From Neobacillus kokaensis (GTDB lineage: Bacteria > Bacillota > Bacilli > Bacillales > Cytobacillaceae), in NCBI RefSeq assembly GCF_014656545.1, contig NZ_BNDS01000014.1:1-64000 (forward strand): a DNA stretch of 64,000 nt, given 5' to 3'. Made by a program: the position numbers and the translations under genes. Below are positions 8,722 to 17,719 of the stretch, one piece after another. The notes below the pieces were generated by a model. The model was not told the origin of the DNA and did no database searches. It was given only the letters and a program-made list of their open reading frames with translations. Every line of letters starts with the position of its first letter. Within the stretch, counting starts at the first letter, position 1.

Positions 8722-9030
8722 ACTATGGGACAGTTTTTTCTTACTTGCCCTAGTTTTGTCTCATAGAAGCTCTCTATGAGACAGTTTCCTCTCGCTTCCC
8801 ACCAGTTTTGTCCCAAAGGACTTCCCTATGGGACAGTTCCCTCACTTTTTCAGCTAGTTTTGTCCTATAGAACCTTTCTATGGGACAATTTCCTCTCGCC
8901 TCACACTCGTTTTGTCCCATAGGACTTCCCTATGGGACAGTTCTGCCTCGTTTTCCACTCGTCTTGTCCCACAGCACCCTAGCGGACAGGTTCTCCCCGT
9001 CTACCTCTGGTTTTGTCCCATAGACCCCAA
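8722..9030. repeat. Six-copy tandem array of 52-bp hairpin repeats
   Basis: The landmark TTTTGTC recurs at 8754, 8806, 8858, 8910, 8962 (as TCTTGTC) and 9011, so the period is 52 bp with a last step of 49. Most units hold a palindrome of the form TGTCCCATAG-loop-CTATGGGACA. The first unit reads TGTCTCATAG with CTATGAGACA, a paired change that keeps the stem. The array fills the gap between the guaA terminator and the pbuG control region; no open reading frame with a ribosome site is seen in it. Confidence 0.85.
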
Positions 9031-9052
9031 CCTAGTGCAATTTTCCCAATAT

Positions 9053-9086
9053 AAAAAGCCCCAGTCGTTGAACTGGAGCTTACGCT
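9053..9086 (-). terminator. Terminator of guaA
   Basis: AAGCTCCAGT/ACTGGGGCTT arms (9072-9081 and 9056-9065) with a 6 nt loop and a T tract on the minus strand, starting 5 bp after the guaA stop codon. Confidence 0.88.
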
Positions 9087-9090
9087 TTTC

Positions 9091-10629
9091 TTATTCCCAC
9101 TCAATTGTTGCTGGCGGTTTAGAGGTAATGTCATACACAACACGGTTGATGTGTGGCACTTCGTTGACGATTCGGGTAGAGATGACTTCAAGGACATCCC
9201 ATGGGATACGCGCCCAATCAGAAGTCATACCGTCGATAGAAGTTACCGCGCGGATTCCAATTGTGTAATCATATGTTCTTGTATCGCCCATTACACCGAC
9301 ACTGCGGATGTCCGGCAGGACGGTAAAGTATTGCCAAATGTCACGGTCAAGACCGGCTTTTTTGATTTCTTCACGTAAAATCCAATCTGATTCGCGGACA
9401 ATTTCAAGCTTGTCTTCACTAATTGCACCAAGGACACGAATTCCAAGACCTGGACCAGGGAATGGCTGACGCCAAACAATCTCATCCGGAAGACCAAGCT
9501 CTGTCCCAAGAGCACGGACTTCATCTTTAAATAACGTATTAAGTGGTTCAATCAACGTAAACTGCATATCTTCAGGAAGCCCGCCTACGTTATGGTGAGA
9601 CTTAATCGTTTGGGCTGTTGCTGTACCGCTTTCGATAATATCCGTATACAGCGTACCTTGCGCTAAAAAGTCAATGCCTTCAAGCTTCGCTGCTTCATCA
9701 TCAAATACATAAATGAATTCATTACCAATAATTTTTCGCTTCTTCTCTGGATCAGAAACACCCTCAAGTTTTGATAAGAAGCGATCCTTCGCATCGATCT
9801 TGATGACATTCATATGGAATCCGTCCGCGAAAGTCTTCATAACACTTTCCGCTTCATGCTTTCTTAACAAGCCATGATCAACGAACATACATGTCAGCTG
9901 GTCGCCAATAGCTTTATGAATCAGCACAGCTACAACTGAAGAGTCAACCCCGCCGCTTAGCGCACAAAGGACTTTTTTATCCCCAACCATTTCACGAATT
10001 TTAGCCATTTCCATTTCAATGAAGTTCTCCATAGACCAGTTACCGCTTGCGCCGCACACATTAAAGACAAAGTTCTTCAACAGTTCGTTGCCATAAACAG
10101 AATGGCGTACTTCTGGATGGAATTGTACAGCATAAAGCTTGCGAGATTCATCGCTAATCGCTGCAATCGGGCAAGACGGGCTTGTACCCTCAACTGTAAA
10201 GCCCGCTGGCGGTTCTACAACAAGGTCGCCATGGCTCATCCATACAACCTGCTCTTTTGGCATATCAGCGAAAAGAGGTGACTCCGTTTGAACTTCCATT
10301 GTCGCCTTTCCATATTCGCGATGCTGTGCCTTCTCTACTTTTCCGTTAAAATGAACGGTCATCAATTGCATGCCGTAACAGATTCCCAAGATCGGCAGAC
10401 CCATTTCAAAAATAGCCTCGTCACAACGGAATGAATTCTCATCATATACACTGTTCGGACCGCCAGAGAAAATAATTCCCTTCGGATTCATTTTGCGGAT
10501 TTCTTCCGCCGTAATGGTATGTGGATGAAGCTCACTGTATACACCAAATTCGCGGATTCGGCGTGTAATCAGCTGATTATATTGACTTCCAAAGTCTAAT
10601 ACGACAATCATTTCTTGTTTTTCAGACAA
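9091..10629 (-). CDS. guaA: GMP synthase (glutamine-hydrolysing)
   Basis: Cytoplasmic enzyme that aminates XMP to GMP using glutamine and ATP, the last step of GMP synthesis. The N-terminal class I amidotransferase domain has the nucleophile in GICYGMQ and the His/Glu pair in VQFHPEV; the ATP pyrophosphatase domain has the P-loop SGGVDSSV; the C-terminal dimerisation domain ends in [11 protein letters not shown], the canonical end. The start chosen is a TTG (10627-10629) placed 5 nt after GAGGTGG, giving 512 aa, the usual length; an ATG at MIVVLDFGS lies six codons further in and an upstream ATG lacks a ribosome site. A guanine riboswitch precedes the gene, which suggests feedback by guanine. 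Confidence 0.96.
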   Translation of the reverse strand: MSEKQEMIVVLDFGSQYNQLITRRIREFGVYSELHPHTITAEEIRKMNPKGIIFSGGPNSVYDENSFRCDEAIFEMGLPILGICYGMQLMTVHFNGKVEKAQHREYGKATMEVQTESPLFADMPKEQVVWMSHGDLVVEPPAGFTVEGTSPSCPIAAISDESRKLYAVQFHPEVRHSVYGNELLKNFVFNVCGASGNWSMENFIEMEMAKIREMVGDKKVLCALSGGVDSSVVAVLIHKAIGDQLTCMFVDHGLLRKHEAESVMKTFADGFHMNVIKIDAKDRFLSKLEGVSDPEKKRKIIGNEFIYVFDDEAAKLEGIDFLAQGTLYTDIIESGTATAQTIKSHHNVGGLPEDMQFTLIEPLNTLFKDEVRALGTELGLPDEIVWRQPFPGPGLGIRVLGAISEDKLEIVRESDWILREEIKKAGLDRDIWQYFTVLPDIRSVGVMGDTRTYDYTIGIRAVTSIDGMTSDWARIPWDVLEVISTRIVNEVPHINRVVYDITSKPPATIEWE

Positions 10630-10691
10630 AACAGCCACCTCAATCTTTTTATAATTATTTTTAGTTTTTACCACTTTGTAAAAATTAACAA

Positions 10692-10850
10692 CAAAAAAAG
10701 CTAGAATTCTTCTCCCAGCAAATATCAGGAAGGCAGAATTCTAGCTCTCTCGTAAAAAAATCGCTTAGTTAAAATCCTGCCTTCATAGTCAGACCATTTA
10801 CGGCGGTCCGGTAGAGACTCTCAACCCTTATTATTGAGGATATATGAAGG
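10692..10850 (-). ncRNA. Guanine riboswitch of guaA, with terminator
   Basis: The minus strand aptamer (10780-10850) has P1 arms CCTTCATA/TATGAAGG, GTCTCTACCGG, L3 CCGTAAATGG and J3/1 CTGACTATGAAGG with the guanine-specifying C. The expression platform is a strong terminator with arms AGCTAGAATTCT/AGAATTCTAGCT (10735-10746 and 10699-10710) and seven T. ATGAAGGCAG at the 3' side of P1 is complementary to CTGCCTTC inside the terminator, which gives a plausible antiterminator in the ligand-free state. Confidence 0.93.
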
Positions 10851-10878
10851 AAAACGTACTTAATTTTTAGTCCATCAT

Positions 10879-10908
10879 ATTTTATCAATAGGTTGTTTTT
10901 TCGGTCAA
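10879..10908 (-). promoter_or_regulatory. Promoter of the guaA transcript
   Basis: Minus strand -35 TTGACC (10903-10908) and -10 TAAAAT (10879-10884), spacer 18 bp, about 30 bp upstream of the aptamer. The -35 box overlaps the stop codon of yebA, and no terminator separates yebA from guaA, so read-through from the upstream operon is also likely. Confidence 0.65.
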
Positions 10909-13100
10909 GCGATTGTCCTTTTAATTAAATTTTCCCACAATTTGCGAGTCTCCAGCCAGCTTCCTTTTGGAAGATGCTGATGGTACAAATACTCTTCATA
11001 ACACTTTGTCAAACGCGTCATCTCTCTGGTTGAGAAAAACTGATCGACATATTGAGCATAGTTTCTTAATGTTTGGTTCTCCTTCCGCTTTAAGCCGTAG
11101 CGGTCTAATTGATGCAATAAAGTTAAGTAAGCAGTATTAATTGTTTCATCTTTTTGTTTAAAACGATAGCTCAATAATAAAATATATGGGAGCCATTTCC
11201 CGCGGGTCCGATATAGAATAGTAATCAATGCGGCAAGTCCGCCAATTGTTAAAGCAATCCATACCCAGTTTGTTTTGAAAAAGATCTTTGTTTTTAACCA
11301 AAAAAGTGTGAAATCAAACATTTTCTTTTCGCTAGTCGTCTGCTTTGGCTCATCCAATGGTTTATCCTGCGGCTTTTGCACCGATGCTGGCACAGCAGGC
11401 TGCTCATTTGATGTTGCCTCATTAGAACCATAGTTAATTCTAATATCATTCGTAAATCCTCTGGTCGGTTCAAATGGTGTCCAGCCCTGATTTGGAAGAA
11501 ACACTTCTACCCAGGAATGGGCGTTATTGTTGGTAATTTTGTAAATCCTCATATTATTGTCTTGACTATACTTTAAGAAATCGCCGCCGGTAAACCCTTT
11601 GACCCAGCGTGTCGGAATCCCAATCGTCCGCAGCATTACAGCCATTGAAGTGGAGAAATTATCACAATAACCGCGCTTGGTTTCGAATAAGAATTGGTCC
11701 ACATAATCATCGCCGGGACCTGGCAAGGCAACATTTTTTTGATCATAACTGTATTCGCTTCTGCCAAAATATGCTTCGACAGCCTTTGCCTTGTCAAACC
11801 AGCTGCTCTTCCCTGCTGTGATTTCCTCTGTTAATTGTTTGATTCTTTTCGGCAGATTTTCCGGCACCCGGGTATAATTTTTATAAAACGCTCGGTTTAT
11901 ACCATTAGAATTAAAGTCCGTTGTTTTCCTTAAATCTTCTATCTTATATTTTGGGATGACAAAATCCAGTTTGTATTCGACAGTCTGGAAACTTTCAATT
12001 TTTTCATTTGTTGTATCCATTCTTAATTGACGGAACCCTGCTTCATAATTGGGTTCAATATTAATGATTCGTTGGAGTCCAGCCGGATAAACAATTAAAG
12101 GCTCCTTAGTATGAACGGGATAGATTGTAGCAGTTTCCTTAGTAGTTTCCACTGTATCGGGAATTGAATAAAATGGGACAAGCTCCCCTTCTTGAAAGTC
12201 AAACGGTGTAGAACCATATGGAGTCCAGCCTTTTCCTGTATACACATCCTTCGTTTCGACCTTCCAATAATTTTTTCCAGAAGCCTCAGCCATGAAAACG
12301 GGATTATTATCGCCAATAAACGGCCCGCCCAGGCGTTCATCATTTGTCCCATAGCCAATTCGGCTTGGACCATTACCAAGGCTATTGCCCGCTCCTTCCT
12401 TCGCAGCCTTCAGATACGGGACCGGATCCGGCCAAAAAGGTGCAGCCTTTGGCGAAACTACCCCTACAAGGACACTAAAGCCAATCATACCAGTAAGCGG
12501 AATCATCCATTTTTTCATAAAAGCTGGACTGCTCTTGACCTTTTCCCGATTGATAATTCGATAAAACGTCAGCATCCCCATAACCGTAAAGCCAGCAGCC
12601 ACTGTCCTGACAATGGCAAATTTGGCATCATAGAGGGTAAAAGTATCCAACACAGTAATATAAATCAGCGTCATAAAGAAAAAGATAAAAATTTGCTGCT
12701 GTCGTAAGAGCCAATATTGAATTAAATACATCATCAGCCAAAGAAGAATAAATAATAGGAAAGTGCGAAATTCATACGACAAATCATTCCAGTTTCTAGC
12801 AAACATTAGTCCCATATTATAAATAAAATCATTGGAAAACGATGTTAGCCAATTAAGCTGAAAAAAGCTCGCTTCATAATAAAAGCGATGGATAAAAAAG
12901 AGGATAAACAAAATTTTAATTATAAACTGCCAGATCCATTTTATTTTTAAATAAGACATAGCTAGTGAAACTAGCAGGAATAAAACAAAAACTTCAATAT
13001 TATCGGTTTCTGTTAATTGCTCTACCGGCCGGAGCCATTCCCATAACAGCAAGAACCCCAGCACATATAAAAGCATTGTTGGAAAATCCCGTTTATTCAT
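10905..13100 (-). CDS. yebA: Transglutaminase-like membrane protein (YebA-like)
   Basis: Large membrane protein (731 aa): about six hydrophobic segments in the first 200 residues, an extracytoplasmic region with a transglutaminase-like core, another membrane helix near residue 610, and a C-terminal DUF4129-type tail. The core has the catalytic cysteine in KRGYCDNFSTSMAVMLR and the histidine in NAHSWVEVF, followed by EPTRG. Family members occur with a MoxR ATPase and a DUF58 protein, exactly the genes upstream here (4 bp ATGA overlap with yeaD). The exact substrate is not known; a role in cell-envelope protein processing or cross-linking is a guess from the family. Confidence 0.88.
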   Translation of the reverse strand: MNKRDFPTMLLYVLGFLLLWEWLRPVEQLTETDNIEVFVLFLLVSLAMSYLKIKWIWQFIIKILFILFFIHRFYYEASFFQLNWLTSFSNDFIYNMGLMFARNWNDLSYEFRTFLLFILLWLMMYLIQYWLLRQQQIFIFFFMTLIYITVLDTFTLYDAKFAIVRTVAAGFTVMGMLTFYRIINREKVKSSPAFMKKWMIPLTGMIGFSVLVGVVSPKAAPFWPDPVPYLKAAKEGAGNSLGNGPSRIGYGTNDERLGGPFIGDNNPVFMAEASGKNYWKVETKDVYTGKGWTPYGSTPFDFQEGELVPFYSIPDTVETTKETATIYPVHTKEPLIVYPAGLQRIINIEPNYEAGFRQLRMDTTNEKIESFQTVEYKLDFVIPKYKIEDLRKTTDFNSNGINRAFYKNYTRVPENLPKRIKQLTEEITAGKSSWFDKAKAVEAYFGRSEYSYDQKNVALPGPGDDYVDQFLFETKRGYCDNFSTSMAVMLRTIGIPTRWVKGFTGGDFLKYSQDNNMRIYKITNNNAHSWVEVFLPNQGWTPFEPTRGFTNDIRINYGSNEATSNEQPAVPASVQKPQDKPLDEPKQTTSEKKMFDFTLFWLKTKIFFKTNWVWIALTIGGLAALITILYRTRGKWLPYILLLSYRFKQKDETINTAYLTLLHQLDRYGLKRKENQTLRNYAQYVDQFFSTREMTRLTKCYEEYLYHQHLPKGSWLETRKLWENLIKRTIA

Positions 13101-14317
13101 CGACCGGCCACCTCCGAAAAGGCTGCTGCAAAATTGCCTTCGTGAACCATCACGATGCGCACACCGCGGGCATTAGCGATAGCGATAAGCCCTCGTTCGT
13201 CATCCGAAGGTGATTCTAGTTGATCCTTAAGGAGAAATAGAGTAATGGTGCCCTTTCTTTGCCCAAGAAAGCTCGCTTTTTCGATTAATGTTTTGGATAA
13301 TTGAGCAGTTACGAGCAGAAAAGATACCGTTTGCTGGATAAAGAAGCCGTCTGTTTCCAATATTTTATCTAGAGAGGAATAACTTTTTGCTTCAATTCTT
13401 GCCAGATGATAAAAAAGCTCCTGCAATTGATGTTCCCCGCCTCTAATCGGAAACGAGGCCCTGTCTTTGCTGATGGTTAACAAACCGGTCTGTGCTCCTT
13501 TCTTTAACACAGCCCGCAATAATGATGCGGTAAATGATACCACTGTTTCAAAGCGCCGATCAGGAACACAGTCCATCACAACAAAAACATCATGCGATTG
13601 GCGCTGCTCAAATTCCTTTGTCATAAATTCATTTCGCTTTGCTGTCGCTTTCCAATTAATCCAGGAGAATCGGTCCCCCGGGCGGTATTCTCTTATCCCG
13701 ATCGCCATTGAGGTATCACGCTGAACCCTTTCCCGTGAAGCCGTTAACCCTTGATCATATTGATTTTCAAATGGACGGTAAAGCATCTCGGTATAGGCTG
13801 GATAGACAATAATTCTTCCGTCTGATGCAAACCCCTTTTCTTTTTCAAACAGTCCTAGCGGATCGCCTGTTCTTACAGTAAACGTATGGAAAAAGTGCTC
13901 CCCGCGCGGCAATTCCTTCAGGATATACTCATAGGAAAATTCTTTTTTAAATCCAGGAAACAACAATGCCTTTGCGCTTTTTTGCTGCTGTGTATAGGCA
14001 AGTGAGTCGTTTAATTGGTCTTCAATCAATAAATAAAATAACGGAAATGCCCTTGATCGTTTAATGGTGACCGTAACCTTTAACTGCTCGCCAGCATTGT
14101 AATCCATTTTCGGCAAAGCTCTTGTTATTTCAAACTCTCCAAGCGGGTAAAAGGATAACCCCACAGAGTAAATGGCGAACGGGAGAAAGCTGTAAAATAA
14201 AAACCAGCTGACAAATCCCCCTTGAAACATCGCATAAGAAAAGGTGAGAAGAATCAGAAATAACAGCAAAACAAACTTCCACGCCTTTTTGATTAAAAGC
14301 ATTAGTTTCTTTCTCAT
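13097..14317 (-). CDS. yeaD: DUF58 domain protein (YeaD-like)
   Basis: Protein of 406 aa with two N-terminal membrane helices (about residues 12-50) and a DUF58 domain with the conserved YRPGDRFSWINWKATAKR stretch, followed by a von Willebrand A-like region. DUF58 proteins partner MoxR-type ATPases and are thought to act in assembly of envelope complexes. Its ATG shares a base with the yeaC stop codon (TAATG) and its own stop overlaps the yebA start, so the three genes are translationally coupled. Function remains inferred from this conserved trio. Confidence 0.87.
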   Translation of the reverse strand: MRKKLMLLIKKAWKFVLLLFLILLTFSYAMFQGGFVSWFLFYSFLPFAIYSVGLSFYPLGEFEITRALPKMDYNAGEQLKVTVTIKRSRAFPLFYLLIEDQLNDSLAYTQQQKSAKALLFPGFKKEFSYEYILKELPRGEHFFHTFTVRTGDPLGLFEKEKGFASDGRIIVYPAYTEMLYRPFENQYDQGLTASRERVQRDTSMAIGIREYRPGDRFSWINWKATAKRNEFMTKEFEQRQSHDVFVVMDCVPDRRFETVVSFTASLLRAVLKKGAQTGLLTISKDRASFPIRGGEHQLQELFYHLARIEAKSYSSLDKILETDGFFIQQTVSFLLVTAQLSKTLIEKASFLGQRKGTITLFLLKDQLESPSDDERGLIAIANARGVRIVMVHEGNFAAAFSEVAGR

Positions 14318-15273
14318 TACTTCACGAACCTTTGAACCGGTACTGGTACACGGGCAACAATCCGACTAATAACTTCCTCAGCGGAGATTCCTTCAAATTT
14401 TGCTTCCGATTTTAAAATAATCCGGTGGGGCAGTACAAATGTCGCCAAATATTGTATATCATCCGGGACCACATAATCGCGGTCATATATGAAGGCATAA
14501 GCCTGCGCTGCTTTCATTAAAGCAATTGAACCCCGTGGACTTGCTCCAAGGTAGACACTTTCATGGCCGCGTGTACGGTTAACGATATCCACAATATAGC
14601 GCTTGATCGTATCATCGACATATACATCTTTGATTTCTTCCTGCAATATTCTTAGTCCATCAAGGTCAATGACCGGATACAGGTCTTCGATTGGTGGAAT
14701 CCTTTGAGCCCGATTTAATACCTCCATTTCCTCGTGAAGGTCCGGATAACCCATTTTCATTTTTAATAAAAAGCGGTCTAATTGGGCTTCAGGCAGCGGA
14801 TATGTTCCTTCATATTCAATGGGGTTTTGCGTCGCCATGACAAAAAACGGTTTTTGCAGTTTATGGGTGACGCCGTCGATAGTGACACTCGCCTCCTCCA
14901 TTCCTTCTAACAGCGCTGATTGTGTCTTTGGCGATGTCCGGTTAATTTCATCAGCCAGGATAATATTGCCCATTAACGGTCCTGGTCGAAATTGGAATTC
15001 CATTTCACTTGGGTTATAAATTGAAACACCTGTCACATCGGATGGGAGCAGGTCGGGAGTGAACTGAATACGGCGAAAACTGGCATTCACGGATTTTGCC
15101 AAAGCACGGACCATCATCGTTTTCCCGACACCAGGTACGTCCTCAAGGAGTACATGCCCCCCTGCCAGCAAAGCCACAAGGCTAAGCTCTGCTACATCTC
15201 TTTTCCCGATCATTACTTTTTCAATGTTAGCGAGAATTTTATCTATAGTAGGATTTATTTGTTCTTTTACCAA
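14317..15273 (-). CDS. yeaC: MoxR-family AAA+ ATPase (YeaC-like), TTG start
   Basis: Cytoplasmic AAA+ ATPase of the MoxR family, a chaperone-like partner of the DUF58 and transglutaminase proteins downstream. Visible motifs are Walker A GVGKTMM, Walker B ILADEINR, sensor ATQNPIEYEGTYPLPEAQLDRF, of which the middle part is diagnostic, and the C-terminal lid with the ASPRGS motif. The TTG at 15271-15273 lies after AAGGAGGAG at good spacing and gives 318 aa, the usual YeaC length; the longer reading upstream has low-complexity, unsupported sequence. First gene of the yeaC-yeaD-yebA operon, as in Bacillus subtilis. No convincing promoter was found. Confidence 0.9.
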   Translation of the reverse strand: MVKEQINPTIDKILANIEKVMIGKRDVAELSLVALLAGGHVLLEDVPGVGKTMMVRALAKSVNASFRRIQFTPDLLPSDVTGVSIYNPSEMEFQFRPGPLMGNIILADEINRTSPKTQSALLEGMEEASVTIDGVTHKLQKPFFVMATQNPIEYEGTYPLPEAQLDRFLLKMKMGYPDLHEEMEVLNRAQRIPPIEDLYPVIDLDGLRILQEEIKDVYVDDTIKRYIVDIVNRTRGHESVYLGASPRGSIALMKAAQAYAFIYDRDYVVPDDIQYLATFVLPHRIILKSEAKFEGISAEEVISRIVARVPVPVQRFVK

Positions 15274-15532
15274 TGGGGACTCCTCCTTGATGGAGATATC
15301 GATTTTTTTGCATCCTTGTATGTATTCGATATATTTTTGTAAAATTCCTGTAAAAAAGACAGGAGAATTCCAAAAATGTGGCTTTGGAGGACGGAGAGCG
15401 GCGTCTTGCTTGGGACTTGGATAAGCATTTTTACCATGGATTAAATTTAAAACCACTTTGGGTAAAGTCTGTTGGGGATTCTTACCAAAGGACCCGGTTC
15501 AAGCATATCATTAGGCAAAATCAAGGCTTCAT

Positions 15533-15890
15533 TTTTACCGCAAACACCCTTCTCGACTTCTCTCAGGGCAAAATTAAGACTCTTTTTTACCGCAAACACC
15601 CTTCTCGACTTCTCTCAGGGCAAAATTAAGACTCCTTTTTTACCGCCAGCACCCTTTTCGACTTCTCTCCGGGCAAAATCAAGGCTTCATTTTTACCGCA
15701 AACACCCTTCTCGACTTCTCTCCGGGCAAAATTAATACTCCTTTTTTACCGCCAGCACCCTTCTCGGCTTCTCTTCGGGCAAAATCAAGTCTCCTTTTTT
15801 ACCGCAAGCCCCCTTCCTGAACTCCTTCCGGGCAAAATCCAGACTTCATTTTTACCGCCAGCACCATTTTCGACTCCTCCTTGGGGAAAT
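15533..15890. repeat. Seven-copy tandem array of 53-bp repeats
   Basis: TTTTTACCG recurs with ACCG at 15537, 15589, 15642, 15695, 15748, 15801 and 15854, so the period is 52-53 bp. A typical unit runs TTTTTACCGCAAACACCC, then TTCTCGACTTCTCTC, then GGGCAAAATTAAGACTC. Copies differ by scattered substitutions. The array lies upstream of the yeaC operon and downstream of the hydrolase gene. Apparent reading frames across it merely reflect the repeat and have no ribosome site. Its period equals that of the array at 8.7-9.0 kb although the sequence differs. Confidence 0.88.
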
Positions 15891-15949
15891 GGAACCTCTG
15901 GAATACTCAACCTCGTTACTACTCACCCGAGAAAACACTTTTCCAAAAA

Positions 15950-15985
15950 GCAAACCCCCGGTAAAGTTGTACCGGGGGTCCTTCT
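15950..15985 (-). terminator. Terminator of the hydrolase/symporter operon
   Basis: ACCCCCGGTA/TTACCGGGGGT arms with a short loop (about 15954-15979) lie just after the stop codon of the CocE/NonD hydrolase. The stem is strong although the following T tract is short. Confidence 0.75.
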
Positions 15986-15991
15986 GACCAA

Positions 15992-17704
15992 TTAACGAAT
16001 AACTGGCAGCAATATATGCGATGGATAAGTTTCATCATGGAAAATCGTTTGCCGGGCAATTCTAGAATCACGATCTGCCACGACCGTTCCTCCAGTATTA
16101 AGATTGACATCAAAACGCGGGAAATTGCTTGATGAAATCTCTACTCTGATTTGATGTCCAGGCAAAAAGACGTTACTAGTTGCCCATAAATCAATCTCAT
16201 AAGCTTGTACTTTATTTGCAATAGAATCATAACAATCACTGGCTCGAACAATACCATCCGTTAGAATAAACGCCGTTCCGTCCGGAAGAACATCCACTAA
16301 TTTTGCCGTAAAATCCGTGTCGACGCCATCCGTTTTTGCATAAAGCATCACTTTTATTGGACCAGATACCTCCAGCTTTTCTTCTAACACAGGGCTTGTG
16401 TAAACAAGGACATCCTCCCGTTCCTCCACATGCCTTTGATCAACAGGACCGACCAATGAGCCAGTATGCAGCAGTGTCCCGCCGCCTGTTGTTGGAACAG
16501 GGCTTTTCGGATCGTAAATAAACAAGTCTGAAGGTTCTCTTTTTGGCAATTTACTCGAAAGTACTCCGCTGCCGAATCTGGTATTTGCATCCCCTTCACT
16601 ATGGAAATAATAAGGAACGTATGAGGTATTGGCTAACGGCCACGTCTCCTCTTCACGCCACTTATTTTCCCCCATCACAAACACCTTTACTGGCTTCTCA
16701 GACAATATCCCTGTATCAATCCCCTTTAACCAGTGGTCAAACCAACGAAGATGAAGATTGGTTAAATCCTCTCTATAATTCAGCCAGTTTTCAGATGCAT
16801 GTAAGCCGAAGCGCCGTTCACCGATAGAAAAACCAAAGTCTCCATGGGCCCACGGGCCGATCATTAGCATTTGTGTCTGATCACTGCACTGATTCAGCTT
16901 GATAAAATTAGAAATGGAAGGCCCGGTAAAACAGTCATACCAGCCAGCAATATGATAAGCAGGCACCTTAATATTCTTTAACTTTTCATCAGTCAGTGAA
17001 ACCTGCTCCCATGCATTGCTTTCTGGCCCCCACTCTGCCATTTCGAAAAAGTAGTCTAAGATTCCGAGTTTCTTAAGCGGCGGCCACTCCTTTAATGGAG
17101 CAGCCTTATACCATTCTTCAATGCTATCAATATAACCCGCTAGTTCTCTCATCTTTTCTTCATATACTTTGGAATCAGCAGCTGTACGTTTCAGCTCATC
17201 CCCAGCAATCGATTCTAGTGCCCATGTGATATTTAATCCTAATTCATTGACTCCTTTTCGGAAAAAACCGCCCTCTCTTAAATCGCTTAACGTTTGAGCT
17301 GGAAAAATCGCTTTTAAATGCGGAGGGTTTTCTGCAGCCGCAAGTAATTGCGTATAACCATAATAAGATAACCCGAACATGCCGACATTTCCATCACTAT
17401 ATGGCAGACCAGCGGCCCACTCGACCGTATCAAAGCCGTCCTGACCCTCAAATTTAAACGGGAAAAATTCTCCTTCGGAAGCATAGCGGCCCCTGACATC
17501 CTGGATAATCACTATATAACCCTTTGCTGCCAACCGATTGGTGTCCAGATACCGGTGCGAATAAAAGCGTTCGTTTTTATTATAAGGCAGCCGTGTGAGT
17601 AAAACGGGATATTGGTTCCCGTCATTCGGTCTATAGACATCCGCGAACAAAACGGTGCCATCTCTTAACTCACAAGGAACATTTTTTTCTAATAAAATCT
17701 CCAC
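15992..17704 (-). CDS. CocE/NonD family alpha/beta hydrolase
   Basis: Serine hydrolase of 570 aa in the X-Pro dipeptidyl-peptidase/cocaine-esterase (CocE/NonD) family. The N-terminal alpha/beta hydrolase domain has the nucleophile motif GLSYYG near residue 120 and an oxyanion-type VRGRYASEG; the C-terminal third is the jelly-roll PepX_C domain, with a typical ARQTIFHDETYPSHILLP end. There is no signal peptide. It starts with GTG after AAAGGGGAAG and is separated by 15 bp from the symporter gene upstream, so it is the third gene of the DUF3311-symporter-hydrolase operon. An acyl ester or amide taken up by the symporter may be its substrate (inference). Members hydrolyse esters, amides or peptides, so specificity is open. 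Confidence 0.85.
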   Translation of the reverse strand: MEILLEKNVPCELRDGTVLFADVYRPNDGNQYPVLLTRLPYNKNERFYSHRYLDTNRLAAKGYIVIIQDVRGRYASEGEFFPFKFEGQDGFDTVEWAAGLPYSDGNVGMFGLSYYGYTQLLAAAENPPHLKAIFPAQTLSDLREGGFFRKGVNELGLNITWALESIAGDELKRTAADSKVYEEKMRELAGYIDSIEEWYKAAPLKEWPPLKKLGILDYFFEMAEWGPESNAWEQVSLTDEKLKNIKVPAYHIAGWYDCFTGPSISNFIKLNQCSDQTQMLMIGPWAHGDFGFSIGERRFGLHASENWLNYREDLTNLHLRWFDHWLKGIDTGILSEKPVKVFVMGENKWREEETWPLANTSYVPYYFHSEGDANTRFGSGVLSSKLPKREPSDLFIYDPKSPVPTTGGGTLLHTGSLVGPVDQRHVEEREDVLVYTSPVLEEKLEVSGPIKVMLYAKTDGVDTDFTAKLVDVLPDGTAFILTDGIVRASDCYDSIANKVQAYEIDLWATSNVFLPGHQIRVEISSSNFPRFDVNLNTGGTVVADRDSRIARQTIFHDETYPSHILLPVIR

Positions 17705-17719
17705 TTTCTGTCTTCCCCT

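Noticed and set aside
8722-9030. Possible CRISPR array
   Set aside because: Units repeat over their whole 52 bp with scattered substitutions; there are no unique spacers of constant length between exact repeats and no cas genes nearby.
12192-12707. 171-codon plus-strand reading frame
   Set aside because: It is antisense to yebA, has no ribosome site and shows no recognisable motif.
15378-15735. Overlapping reading frames of 66-87 codons across the repeat array
   Set aside because: They are produced by the tandem repeat, carry internal repeats only, and lack ribosome binding sites.
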